From Mesorhizobium amorphae (GTDB lineage: Bacteria; Pseudomonadota; Alphaproteobacteria; Rhizobiales; Rhizobiaceae), in the NCBI RefSeq assembly GCF_014843845.1, contig NZ_JHQS01000062.1:105067-169066 (forward strand): a stretch of DNA of 64,000 nt. Direction: 5' to 3'. Under the pieces are notes generated by a model. The model ran no database searches. It had not been told where the DNA came from and was given only the letters and a program-made list of their open reading frames with translations. Below, in pieces: positions 52,990-61,446 of this stretch (its first letter is position 1; each line of letters opens with the position of its first letter). The position numbers were made by a program, and so were the translations under genes.

Positions 52990-54024
52990 TCACCAATCCA
53001 TCACCACCTTGCCGGAACTGCCGCTGCGCATGGCATCGAACCCTGTCTGGAAATCGTCGATGCCGATACGATGGGTGATCAGCCCGGAGACGTCGAGCGG
53101 GCCCTGCACCAAAGCGATCATCTTGTACCAAGTCTCGAACATCTCGCGCCCATAAATGCCCTTGAGATGCAGCATCTTGAAGATGACCTTGTTCCAGTCG
53201 ATCTCGAAGCCGGTCGGCGCGATGCCCAAAATGGCGATCTTGCCGCCATTGTTCATGGTGTCGATCATGTCGCGGAAGGCGGGAGCCGCTCCCGACATTT
53301 CGAGGCCGACGTCAAAGCCCTCGGTCATGCCGAGCGCCGGCATGACGTCGCGCAGCTTTTCCTTCGAGGCATCGACGACATGCTGGACGCCGAGTTTTTT
53401 GGCCAGCGCCAGCCGTACCGGGTTGATGTCGGTGATGACGACTTTCCTGGCACCAACGCATTGCGCCACCAGCGCGCCCATGATGCCGATCGGGCCGGCG
53501 CCGGTGACCAGCACGTCCTCGCCGACCAGGTCGAACGACAATGCCGTGTGGACCGCATTGCCCAAAGGATCGAAGATCGCGGCGATCTCGTCCGGCACGT
53601 CGTCGGGAATCGGCACGACATTGTGCTGCGGGATCGCCAGGTATTCGCCGAAGGCGCCGGGGCGGTTGACGCCAACGCCGAGCGTGTTGCGGCACAGATG
53701 CCCTCGCCCCGCCCGGCAGTTGCGGCAATGGCCGCAGACGATATGACCTTCGCCCGATACGCGCTGGCCGACCTTGTATTCGGTGACCGCCGCACCGAAA
53801 TCGGCGACCGTGCCGACGAATTCATGGCCGGTCACCATCGGCACCGGCACGGTCTTTTGCGCCCACTGGTCCCAATTGTAGATGTGGACGTCGGTGCCGC
53901 AGATAGCGGTTTTCCTGACCTTGATCAGCACGTCGTTGGGGCCGATCTCCGGCACCGGCACCTCTTCCATCCAGATGCCCGGCTCGGCCTTGGCCTTCAC
54001 CAGCGCCTTCATCATGTTCGACAT
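52990..54024 (-). CDS. tdh: L-threonine 3-dehydrogenase
   Basis: A 344-residue zinc alcohol-dehydrogenase-type enzyme oxidising threonine to 2-amino-3-ketobutyrate with NAD+. Catalytic zinc ligands: Cys in AICGTDVHIYNWD, GHEFVG; structural zinc in CGHCRNCRAGRGHLC; Rossmann GAGPIGIMGALVAQ. Start at 54024 (AGGGA upstream), nine bases before a second ATGATG. It follows kbl by 45 bp in the classic pair. Confidence 0.96.
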   Translation of the reverse strand: MSNMMKALVKAKAEPGIWMEEVPVPEIGPNDVLIKVRKTAICGTDVHIYNWDQWAQKTVPVPMVTGHEFVGTVADFGAAVTEYKVGQRVSGEGHIVCGHCRNCRAGRGHLCRNTLGVGVNRPGAFGEYLAIPQHNVVPIPDDVPDEIAAIFDPLGNAVHTALSFDLVGEDVLVTGAGPIGIMGALVAQCVGARKVVITDINPVRLALAKKLGVQHVVDASKEKLRDVMPALGMTEGFDVGLEMSGAAPAFRDMIDTMNNGGKIAILGIAPTGFEIDWNKVIFKMLHLKGIYGREMFETWYKMIALVQGPLDVSGLITHRIGIDDFQTGFDAMRSGSSGKVVMDW

Positions 54025-54069
54025 TCTTTTGTCCCTTGAATCCCTTGATCCGGAATCGCTTTTGGCGGC

Positions 54070-55257
54070 TCAGGAGATGACACCCAGCTCCTTGCCGACC
54101 GTCCCGAACGCCGCCACCGCGCGGTCGATATCGGTCCTGGAATGGGCGGCCGACATCTGCGTGCGGATGCGTGCCTGGCCCTTCGGCACCACCGGGAACG
54201 AAAAGCCGATGACATAGATGCCGCGCTTCAGCATGCGTGCCGCCATCTCCTGCGCCAATGCGGCATCGCCGAGCATAACCGGGATGATTGGATGGTCGGC
54301 GCCGGCCAGCGTGAAGCCGAGCTTGCCCATCTCGGAGCGGAACCGCGCGGCGTTGTCGTAGAGGCGCCGGCGCAGCGCATCTCCGTTGCGTACCATCTCG
54401 AACACCCGGATCGAAGCGCCGGCGATCGCCGGCATCAGCGTGTTGGAGAACAGATAGGGCCGCGAGCGCTGGCGCAGCAAGTCGACCACCTGCCTCTTGC
54501 CCGATGTATAGCCGCCGGAGGCGCCGCCCAGCGCCTTGCCGAGCGTGCCGGTGATGATGTCCACCCTGCCCTCGACGCCGCAATGCTCGGCCGAGCCGCG
54601 GCCGTTCTTGCCGACGAAACCAACCGCATGGCTGTCGTCGACCATGACCATGGCGTCGTACTTGTCGGCGAGGTCGCAGACGCCTTTCAGGTTGGCGATG
54701 ATGCCGTCCATGGAAAACACGCCGTCGGTGGCGATCAGCCGGAAGCGGCAATCCTTCGCCTCCTTCAATCGCGCCTCCAGTTCGGCCATGTCGTTGTTGG
54801 CGTAGCGGAAGCGCTTTGCCTTCGAGAGCCGCACACCGTCGATGATCGAGGCGTGGTTGAGCGCATCGGAGATGATCGCATCCTCTTCGCCGAGCAGGGT
54901 CTCGAACAGGCCGCCATTGGCGTCGAAGCAGGAACCGTAGAGGATGGTGTCATCCATGCCGAGGAAGGCGGAAATTGTGGCTTCGAGCTCCTTGTGCTCC
55001 TCCTGCGTCCCGCAGATGAAGCGCACCGAGGCCATGCCGTAGCCATAGCGGTCGAGCGCCCGCTTGGCCGCCCCGCGCAATTCGGGACTGTCGGCGAGCC
55101 CGAGATAGTTGTTGGCGCAGAAATTCAGCACCTTTTCGCCGCCAACCTCGATCTCGGCCGACTGCGTCGAGGCAATCACCCGCTCGGATTTGTAGAGGCC
55201 GGCCGACTTCAGGCCTTCAAGCTCGTTGTCGATGTGGGAAAGGAATGCCGCGCTCAT
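54070..55257 (-). CDS. kbl: 2-amino-3-ketobutyrate coenzyme A ligase (glycine C-acetyltransferase)
   Basis: A 395-residue PLP enzyme of the alpha-oxoamine synthase family. It splits 2-amino-3-ketobutyrate with CoA to glycine and acetyl-CoA. PLP lysine is in TGTLGKALGGASGGY; other landmarks are LNFCANNYLGLA, FICGTQEEHKELE and VMVDDSHAVGF. The ATG at 55257 (MSAAFLSHIDNE) is typical; upstream in-frame sequence to 55371 is not. First gene of the kbl-tdh threonine operon. Confidence 0.96.
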   Translation of the reverse strand: MSAAFLSHIDNELEGLKSAGLYKSERVIASTQSAEIEVGGEKVLNFCANNYLGLADSPELRGAAKRALDRYGYGMASVRFICGTQEEHKELEATISAFLGMDDTILYGSCFDANGGLFETLLGEEDAIISDALNHASIIDGVRLSKAKRFRYANNDMAELEARLKEAKDCRFRLIATDGVFSMDGIIANLKGVCDLADKYDAMVMVDDSHAVGFVGKNGRGSAEHCGVEGRVDIITGTLGKALGGASGGYTSGKRQVVDLLRQRSRPYLFSNTLMPAIAGASIRVFEMVRNGDALRRRLYDNAARFRSEMGKLGFTLAGADHPIIPVMLGDAALAQEMAARMLKRGIYVIGFSFPVVPKGQARIRTQMSAAHSRTDIDRAVAAFGTVGKELGVIS

Positions 55258-55562
55258 GGTCAGGCCCTGTTGAGATCGATCGGACTGTCGCCCCGCGCGG
55301 CTGAAAAATCCATCGCAAAAGCGACGGCTTCGGTGGCGCCGCGAACGCGCGGCCGCGATCCTTCGTGACAATCAAGCGACGATGAACTCAAATGCAGGGC
55401 TGCGGCTAAAGAACATGATAACCATCTTGGCAGCTTTCCATCCCTGCCCTTGCGGCCAGCGTCATCATTTCCGGACCTGTTAACCCTTTCAAGCCAATGG
55501 TCTTCTCGCCAGCTATTCACGGCAGGAATCCGTCGACCGTCGACCGGAGGGGTCACCTAGAA
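55258..55562. other. Intergenic region between kbl and the GGDEF-EAL gene
   Basis: About 305 bp between divergent genes with no open frame that looks real, no hairpin with a T-run and no obvious repeat. It must hold the kbl promoter on one strand and the GGDEF-EAL promoter on the other; neither has a clear consensus match. Confidence 0.6.
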
Positions 55563-57632
55563 ATGTCGCAGCAGCCAGTGCATAGCGTGTCGCGCAAGCT
55601 GATACTGCTGATCAAGAGCGGCTATTGGCTGGCGCTGCTGATCATCGCCACCATGGTGATGGCCTCCTTCATCCTGCTGCAGCAGATGATGGCGGCCCAG
55701 CAGCTCAACGACGCACTGCTCAACATCGTCAGCACGCAGAAGGCCCTGTCGCAGCGCATCGTCTTCCTTGCCGGTGCAACGGGCGCTGCTACGCGCGACA
55801 AGCAACCGGCCCTGGTTGCCGCGCTGAAGCAGGCGACCGCCGAGTTCGAGACGAATTACGACCTCCTGCTCGACCAGACGGGCGCCGATCCGACGTCGCC
55901 GGCACGGCTCGATCCGAAATCGATCGAGAATGTGCTGTTCGCCAAACCCTTCCACCTCGACTATTTCTCGGTCGGGCTGATCGCCAACGGCGAACGCCTG
56001 ATCTCATCCTTCGAATCGAAGCTGGCAATCGGCGGCGAGAGCTACAAGGGCGGTGCCGAGCGCGTCAATCTCGACGCCTCCGTCGCCAATGCCACGCTGT
56101 CGGGCTATGCGGCACTTGGCCAGCGCATCAGCGCCTATGCCAACGAGCGCTCGGGACAGCTGCTCGATCTCCACCGCACCCTGTTCTTCGCCACCATCGG
56201 CGTCATCGTGCTGGTGGCGCTGTTCATCTTCCGGCCGATGTCGAACGCCATCCTGCGCAAGACGCGTGAGCTGGTCGACGCGCGCAACTCGATGGCCTTC
56301 ATCGCCGTGCATGACGGGCTGACTGGCCTGCACAACCGCACTTTTCTCACCGACCATTTCGACACGCTGATCAAGGGCGCGCATCGCCGGCGCGAGCGGC
56401 TGGCCGTGATCCAGCTCGACCTCGACCGCTTCAAGCAGATCAACGACACGCTCGGCCACGCCGCCGGCGACTATGTGCTGGTGGTCACCGCGCAGCGTAT
56501 GCGCGATTCCTGCCGGGCATCGGATCTGTGCGCGCGCCTCGGCGGCGACGAGTTCGTGATGATCCTCAACGGTGCCGGCAGCACCGAGGACATCCATATG
56601 CTGGGCAGGCGCATCCTGGAGCAGATCAACGAGCCGATCGTCTTCCAGGGCACGACGATCCTGCCGGGCGCCAGCGGCGGCATTGCCGTCTATCCCGTCG
56701 ACGCCGACAATGCCGAGGACCTTCTGGTCCATGCCGATCTGGCGCTTTACTCCGCCAAGAAGCTCGGCGGCGGCAACTTCTCGTTCTTCTCCGAGGAGCT
56801 CAGGCGCGAACTCGACTACCGCAAGCAGCTCGAGCACGACATCCGCACGGCCATCGCCGATAAGGCCTTCGAGGTCTATTTCCAGCCTCAGGTGTCGCTG
56901 ACCAACGGCACGATCAGCGGCATCGAGGCGTTGGTGCGCTGGAAGCACGCCGATCGTGGCATGATCTCGCCGGGTGAATTCATTCCGGTCGCCGAGAAAT
57001 GCGGCTTCATGCCCGAGATCGGCCGCATCGTCATTGGCAAGGCAATCAACGAAGCGGCCGAATGGGACCGCGCCGGCATCGCCTTCGGGCGGCTCGCCGT
57101 CAACGTCTCTGGCACCGAGTTGCGCGAGCCGGACTTCGACAAGTTCCTGTTCGACACGCTGGAGAAGGCCGGCCTGGCGCCGCAGAAGCTGTCGCTGGAA
57201 ATCGTCGAATCCGTCATCCTCGACGACGAGAAGACGGGCATCGCCGCGAAGCTCAGGCACATCCGCGCCGCAGGCGTGCATCTAGAACTCGACGATTTCG
57301 GCACCGGCTATGCCTCGCTCAGCCACGTCAACCCGAACGAGATCGACCGGCTGAAGATCGACCGCCGCTTCGTCCAGAACATCAACGAGAATGGCGACAA
57401 CTCCAAGATCGTGCGCGCCATCACCGAGCTGGCGCGCGGCCTCGGCATCTCGATCGTCGCCGAGGGCGCGGAGACCGAAGCCGAGCTCGACTCGCTGATG
57501 GCGATCGGCTGCGACCAGGTGCAGGGCTATTCCATCGCCTTCCCGATGCCGCAGGACAAGGCGCGCGAATGGCTGATGGCGCGCAGCCCGAAGAAGGCCA
57601 AGCTGAAGGTGCTTCAGGGCAGCCTCGCTTAA
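55563..57632 (+). CDS. Membrane-bound GGDEF-EAL (cyclic-di-GMP cyclase/phosphodiesterase) protein
   Basis: A 689-residue protein. The ATG at 55563 is preferred; GGAGG lies twelve bases upstream and the frame is open to 55497. Order: membrane span (about 18-42), periplasmic helical region (about 43-210), second span (about 215-235), GGDEF domain, EAL domain. The cyclase site RLGGDEF (GGDEF at 327-331) is intact with an inhibitory RxxD five residues upstream (RASD). EAL (455-457), LELDDFGTGYASL and the ISIVAEGAE segment also look intact. Either or both activities may be used. Confidence 0.94.
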   Translation: MSQQPVHSVSRKLILLIKSGYWLALLIIATMVMASFILLQQMMAAQQLNDALLNIVSTQKALSQRIVFLAGATGAATRDKQPALVAALKQATAEFETNYDLLLDQTGADPTSPARLDPKSIENVLFAKPFHLDYFSVGLIANGERLISSFESKLAIGGESYKGGAERVNLDASVANATLSGYAALGQRISAYANERSGQLLDLHRTLFFATIGVIVLVALFIFRPMSNAILRKTRELVDARNSMAFIAVHDGLTGLHNRTFLTDHFDTLIKGAHRRRERLAVIQLDLDRFKQINDTLGHAAGDYVLVVTAQRMRDSCRASDLCARLGGDEFVMILNGAGSTEDIHMLGRRILEQINEPIVFQGTTILPGASGGIAVYPVDADNAEDLLVHADLALYSAKKLGGGNFSFFSEELRRELDYRKQLEHDIRTAIADKAFEVYFQPQVSLTNGTISGIEALVRWKHADRGMISPGEFIPVAEKCGFMPEIGRIVIGKAINEAAEWDRAGIAFGRLAVNVSGTELREPDFDKFLFDTLEKAGLAPQKLSLEIVESVILDDEKTGIAAKLRHIRAAGVHLELDDFGTGYASLSHVNPNEIDRLKIDRRFVQNINENGDNSKIVRAITELARGLGISIVAEGAETEAELDSLMAIGCDQVQGYSIAFPMPQDKAREWLMARSPKKAKLKVLQGSLA

Positions 57633-57677
57633 GGCGAGTCGATATTCAGGCAATGCCGGCCATAATGGTTGAGCAGT

Positions 57678-58196
57678 TCATAATTTGACGTTGCGAGCCG
57701 GTTTTCGGGAACGAGGCAGGATATCGTTCTTGTCACCCGGAAAATCCGTTAGCAGTCGCCCGAAGCTCGGCGCTTCGACATTTGCCCTGAGCGCCGCCAG
57801 TACCTCGGCAAACTCCGCCAGCCTGTCGTCCGGCAATCCCACTCTCAGTTGCTTGTCGAAGGCGAGTGCTGCGGTGCGCAATGTCTCGAACAGCACTTCG
57901 CCGGCCGCGGTCAGCGCCACCTGGTGAACCCGGCGGTTCTTCGGATCGCGCCGGCGCGTCAGCAATCCTTGCGTTTCCATGGCGTTGAGATGGTGGGTCA
58001 GCGTCGCACCCTGGATGCCGATCATGCCGGCAAGTTCGCGCTGGTTGGCAAGTTCGCGCGACTTGACCGACAGCAGAGTGACCCAGACCGGCAGCGTGCC
58101 GCCGGCCTTGACAAGCGCCGCGTCAAACGCCTGCGCCACCAGCTTTGCGGTACGGGCGAGGTTCATTCCGACGGGCGGACGGTCAAAAGGCGTCAT
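57678..58196 (-). CDS. MarR-family regulator
   Basis: A 172-residue winged-helix protein: VKAGGTLPVWVTLLSVKS, GIQGATLTHHLNAMETQGLLTRRRDPKNRRVHQVALT is the recognition helix and wing. The start may be 58196 or the Met ten codons later. Divergent from a four-span membrane protein; two ATGCAT palindromes lie between. Probably controls that gene and itself. Confidence 0.88.
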   Translation of the reverse strand: MTPFDRPPVGMNLARTAKLVAQAFDAALVKAGGTLPVWVTLLSVKSRELANQRELAGMIGIQGATLTHHLNAMETQGLLTRRRDPKNRRVHQVALTAAGEVLFETLRTAALAFDKQLRVGLPDDRLAEFAEVLAALRANVEAPSFGRLLTDFPGDKNDILPRSRKPARNVKL

Positions 58197-58206
58197 GATT
58201 CGACAC

Positions 58207-58246
58207 TAATGCATCAAACGCATCGGCGAAACTCGACTCATGCATT
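58207..58246. promoter_or_regulatory. Two candidate MarR half-sites/operators (ATGCAT)
   Basis: TAATGCATCA (58207-58216) and TCATGCATTGA (from 58238) each centre on ATGCAT, 31 bp centre to centre, about three turns apart, with reversed flanks. They lie between the divergent marR and membrane-protein starts. Confidence 0.4.
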
Positions 58247-58310
58247 GACATCAAACCATTCGACATCTAACTTTTTTGTCAAACGGCGGGGCAAAAGAGG
58301 AAATGCGGTC

Positions 58311-58718
58311 ATGCAATATATCTTCATTGCCGTCCTCGGCCTTCACGTCATGGCCGGCGTGTTCTGGGCGGGCACCACCATCGCTGTCGGCCGTGACCCG
58401 GAGATTCGGGCGGAGCGGTTCTTCCGGCCGCAAATGGGCGCGGCCGGCCTGGCTTTTCTCACCGGCATATTGCTTTGGTACTTCTTCCACGAGGGCGTTT
58501 TCGGCTCGATGGAAAAGGTGCTGGCGCTGGGCATCGTGACCGCCCTGATTGCCGCCGGCGTGCAGGGCGCGTTGGTGGGCTCCGCCAGCAGGCAGCTTGC
58601 CGGCGCCGACCAGGCAACGGAAAGCCAGTTGCGTGCGAAGATGACAAGGGGCGAGCGCATTGCCGGGGGGCTGCTTGTCATCACCGTGCTCTGCATGGCC
58701 ACCGCCAGGATGTTTTGA
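58311..58718 (+). CDS. Four-span membrane protein
   Basis: A 135-residue protein starting at 58311 with AAGAGG ahead. Four hydrophobic helices: YIFIAVLGLHVMAGVFWAG, GLAFLTGILLWYFF, VLALGIVTALIAAGVQGALVG and AGGLLVITVLCMATARMF. The arrangement, with His12 in the first helix, resembles small CopD/DUF2269-like membrane proteins. Function unknown; regulated by the divergent MarR gene, judging from position. Confidence 0.75.
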   Translation: MQYIFIAVLGLHVMAGVFWAGTTIAVGRDPEIRAERFFRPQMGAAGLAFLTGILLWYFFHEGVFGSMEKVLALGIVTALIAAGVQGALVGSASRQLAGADQATESQLRAKMTRGERIAGGLLVITVLCMATARMF

Positions 58719-58858
58719 GCAACGGCGCAAGCACTGTCTACATATCGTACAGTGCCCGGCGCCAAGCCGGCACCGTGCGCGGCGCGCACCGGGCCAACGC
58801 GGCAGGTGGCTCTCCCTGCGAAGGTCCGGCGCGCGTCACCAACCGTCCGTACTGCTCG

Positions 58859-60904
58859 TCAGATCCGCAAGCCGAACCTAATGCCGTCATAGATGGCGGC
58901 GTGAATGTTGCGCGAGGCCACCGCATCGCCGATGCGAAACAGCACGAAACCGCCTTCGGGATTGCGCCTGGGGAAGATGTCGCCGCCACTGACCAGCCGC
59001 TCGTAGTCGACCGCGCCGCCATTCCGCGACAGCGGCTTCAGCGAGAGGTAGAGGTCGTCGAGGGGTGCCGTGCCATGCTCGACCACCACCTGGTCGACCC
59101 GCCGCTCGCCGCGCCAGCCATCGGCAAAATCCGAAGCCAGTTCGGCGACCAATTGGTTGCCCTCGCGCCGCACCGACCGCAGCCTGGTGTTGATGGTGAT
59201 CGTGACGCCTTTTTCCTGGAAGGCACGCATATAAGGCACATGGTTCATGCCGCCCATCTCGGGAGCGAAGAAGCGCTCCGGCGAAACCAGCTCCAGCTTC
59301 GAACCGGCAGTCGCGATCAGTTCGGCCGCGCCCATGCCCTGATGGCCGCCATTGTCATCATAGAGCAGCACGTTCTCGGCCGGCTTGACGGCGCCCGCCA
59401 TGATGTCCCAGCTCGAGGTGACGAGATTATCGCCCGCCGTCAGCGGCGGGTTCTGCGGCAGGCCGCCGGTGGCGACCACCACCACATCGGGCGACAGCGC
59501 CAGCACGTCGTCCTTCTCGGCCCAATTGTCGTAGCGGATCTCGACACCGAGCCGGTCGAGTTCGGCCAATCGCCAGTCGATAATGCCGATCAGTTCCTTG
59601 CGGCGCGGGTTCTGCGTCGCCAGCCGCACCTGCCCGCCGGCCTGGCTGGAGGCTTCGAGCACTGTCACCTTATGGCCGCGCTCAGCGGCGACGCGCGCCG
59701 CCTCCAGCCCACCGGCGCCAGCGCCGACCACGACCACCTTGCGCTTAGGCCCCTCCGTCCTGGGGATGATATGCGGGATCTCGGCCTCGCGGCCGGTTGC
59801 CGCATTGTGGATGCACAGCGCCTCGCCGCCCTCATAGATGCGGTCGAGGCAATAGGTGGCGCCGACGCAGGGGCGGATCTCGTGTTCGCGGCCCTCCATG
59901 ACCTTCTTGATGATATGTGGATCGGCGATGTGGGCGCGGGTCATGCCGACCATGTCGAGCTTGCCGGTGGCGATGGCGTGGCGCGCCGTGGCGACGTCGG
60001 AAATGCGTGCCGCGTGGAAGGTCGGGAACTTCGTCGCCGCCCTCACCTCGCCGGCGAAATCGAGATGCGGCGAAGAACGCATGCCGGTCACCGGAATGAC
60101 CTTGGTCAGCGCCGCATCGGTCTCGATCGAGCCGCGGATGATGTTCAAGAAATCGACGATGCCGGATGCGGCCAGCCGCCTGGCGATCTCGACGCCCTCG
60201 TCCTTCGACAGACCTTTTTCGAAATCCTCGTCGGCAACCATGCGGATGCCGACAACGAAATTTTCGCCAACCGCCACGCGCACCGCGTCGAGCACCATGC
60301 GAGTGAAGCGCAAGCGGTTGTCGAGCGAACCGCCGAACTCATCATCGCGCTGGTTGGTGGCCGGCGACCAGAAGCCGTCGATCAGATGGCCGTAGGCCTC
60401 GAACTCGATGCCGTCGAGGCCGGCGGCCTGGCAGCGCTGGGCGGCCGACGCATAGTCGGCGACGATGCGCTCGATATCCCAGTCCTCGATGGTCTTCGGG
60501 AAGGCGCGATGCGCCGGCTCGCGCACTGGCGAGGCCGACAGCACCGGCAGCCAGTCGGCCTTGTTCCAGCCTGTGCGGCGGCCGAGATGGGTGATCTGGA
60601 TCATCACCTTGCAATCATGCTCGTGGCAGGCATCCGCCAGTTCCTTGAGCCAGGGCACGATGCGGTCGTCATAGACATGCAGATTGCCGAAGGCAGCCGG
60701 GCTGTCGCGCGAGACGATCGCCGAACCGGCGGTCATGGTCAGCGCCATGCCGCCCTTGGCCTTTTCGGCATGGTAGAGCCGGTAGCGCTCCTTCGGCATG
60801 CCGTCCTCCGAATAGGCAGGCTCATGGCTGGTCGACATGACCCGGTTCTTCAGCGTCAGGTGCTTGAGCTGGTAGGGCTGGAGAAGCGGATCGTTGCTGG
60901 TCAT
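58859..60904 (-). CDS. NADH:flavin oxidoreductase / TMADH-DgcA-like demethylase
   Basis: A 681-residue, two-part flavoprotein. Residues about 1-370 form the Old Yellow Enzyme barrel (LTLKNRVMSTSHEPAYSEDG, IQITHLGRRTGW, HLIDGFWSPATNQRDDEFGGSLDNRLRF). Residues about 390-681 form a pyridine-nucleotide/FAD domain (VVVVGAGAGGLEAARVAAERGHKVTVLEA). Relatives: trimethylamine dehydrogenase, dimethylglycine demethylase DgcA and N-methylproline demethylases. The [4Fe-4S] loop reads CVGATYC with Cys-Ile at +14; the second classical cysteine is Ala. Neighbouring enolase-superfamily enzyme suggests betaine or methylated amino acid breakdown. 140 bp between this gene and 58718 hold nothing evident. Confidence 0.88.
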   Translation of the reverse strand: MTSNDPLLQPYQLKHLTLKNRVMSTSHEPAYSEDGMPKERYRLYHAEKAKGGMALTMTAGSAIVSRDSPAAFGNLHVYDDRIVPWLKELADACHEHDCKVMIQITHLGRRTGWNKADWLPVLSASPVREPAHRAFPKTIEDWDIERIVADYASAAQRCQAAGLDGIEFEAYGHLIDGFWSPATNQRDDEFGGSLDNRLRFTRMVLDAVRVAVGENFVVGIRMVADEDFEKGLSKDEGVEIARRLAASGIVDFLNIIRGSIETDAALTKVIPVTGMRSSPHLDFAGEVRAATKFPTFHAARISDVATARHAIATGKLDMVGMTRAHIADPHIIKKVMEGREHEIRPCVGATYCLDRIYEGGEALCIHNAATGREAEIPHIIPRTEGPKRKVVVVGAGAGGLEAARVAAERGHKVTVLEASSQAGGQVRLATQNPRRKELIGIIDWRLAELDRLGVEIRYDNWAEKDDVLALSPDVVVVATGGLPQNPPLTAGDNLVTSSWDIMAGAVKPAENVLLYDDNGGHQGMGAAELIATAGSKLELVSPERFFAPEMGGMNHVPYMRAFQEKGVTITINTRLRSVRREGNQLVAELASDFADGWRGERRVDQVVVEHGTAPLDDLYLSLKPLSRNGGAVDYERLVSGGDIFPRRNPEGGFVLFRIGDAVASRNIHAAIYDGIRFGLRI

Positions 60905-60964
60905 CGTCTTCCTACTGATTCATTTTGTGCTAATGAGCGGCGAAAAATGAAAAGAGACCCACCC

Positions 60965-61426
60965 ATGATCGACACCAAAACCCTCACCCAGCTCGGCGCG
61001 CACGTCGAGACGCCACAGAGCCCCGAGGCAGCGGTCCTGGAAACCGTGCCGTTTGCGCGCGGCGACGGCCCGCCGGCCATCGTGCGCTTCGTCTGCCCGG
61101 AATTCACCTCGCTCTGTCCGGTCACCGGACAGCCGGATTTCGCCCATATCGTCATCGACTACGCACCCGATACGCTGCTGGTCGAATCGAAATCGCTCAA
61201 GCTGTTCATGACTTCGTTTCGCAACCACGGCGCCTTCCATGAAGAATGCACCGTCATGATCGGCCGCCGCATTGTGGCCGCGACCAAGCCCCTGTGGTTG
61301 CGCATTGGCGGCTATTGGTATCCGCGCGGCGGCATTCCGATCGACGTGTTCTGGCAAACCGGCGCGCCGCCGGAGGGCAGTTGGCTGCCTGACACCGGTG
61401 TCGCGCCCTATCGCGGGCGGGGATGA
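60965..61426 (+). CDS. queF: NADPH-dependent 7-cyano-7-deazaguanine reductase (preQ0 reductase)
   Basis: A 153-residue tunnelling-fold enzyme reducing preQ0 to preQ1 for queuosine. Active-site Cys51 and Asp58 lie in FTSLCPVTGQPDFAH, and the QueF motif ESKSLK is at 74-79. Short, single-domain form. The ATG at 60965 fits the family start; an ATG at 60947 would add six residues. No preQ1 riboswitch or other que gene is seen nearby. Confidence 0.95.
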   Translation: MIDTKTLTQLGAHVETPQSPEAAVLETVPFARGDGPPAIVRFVCPEFTSLCPVTGQPDFAHIVIDYAPDTLLVESKSLKLFMTSFRNHGAFHEECTVMIGRRIVAATKPLWLRIGGYWYPRGGIPIDVFWQTGAPPEGSWLPDTGVAPYRGRG

Positions 61427-61446
61427 CGAGATCACGCTAACAATAC

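Noticed and set aside
58719..58858. Palindromic GC-rich stretch as a possible terminator or small gene
   Set aside because: No stem with a T-run and no credible open frame; left as plain intergenic sequence.
58475..60964. A long plus-strand frame running into queF (would give a 983-residue protein)
   Set aside because: Only its last 153 codons (from 60965) are QueF; the rest is antisense to the flavoprotein at 58859-60904.
60905..60964. preQ1 riboswitch ahead of queF
   Set aside because: Only about 60 bp separate the divergent genes and no preQ1-type hairpin with an A-rich tail at the ribosome site could be drawn.
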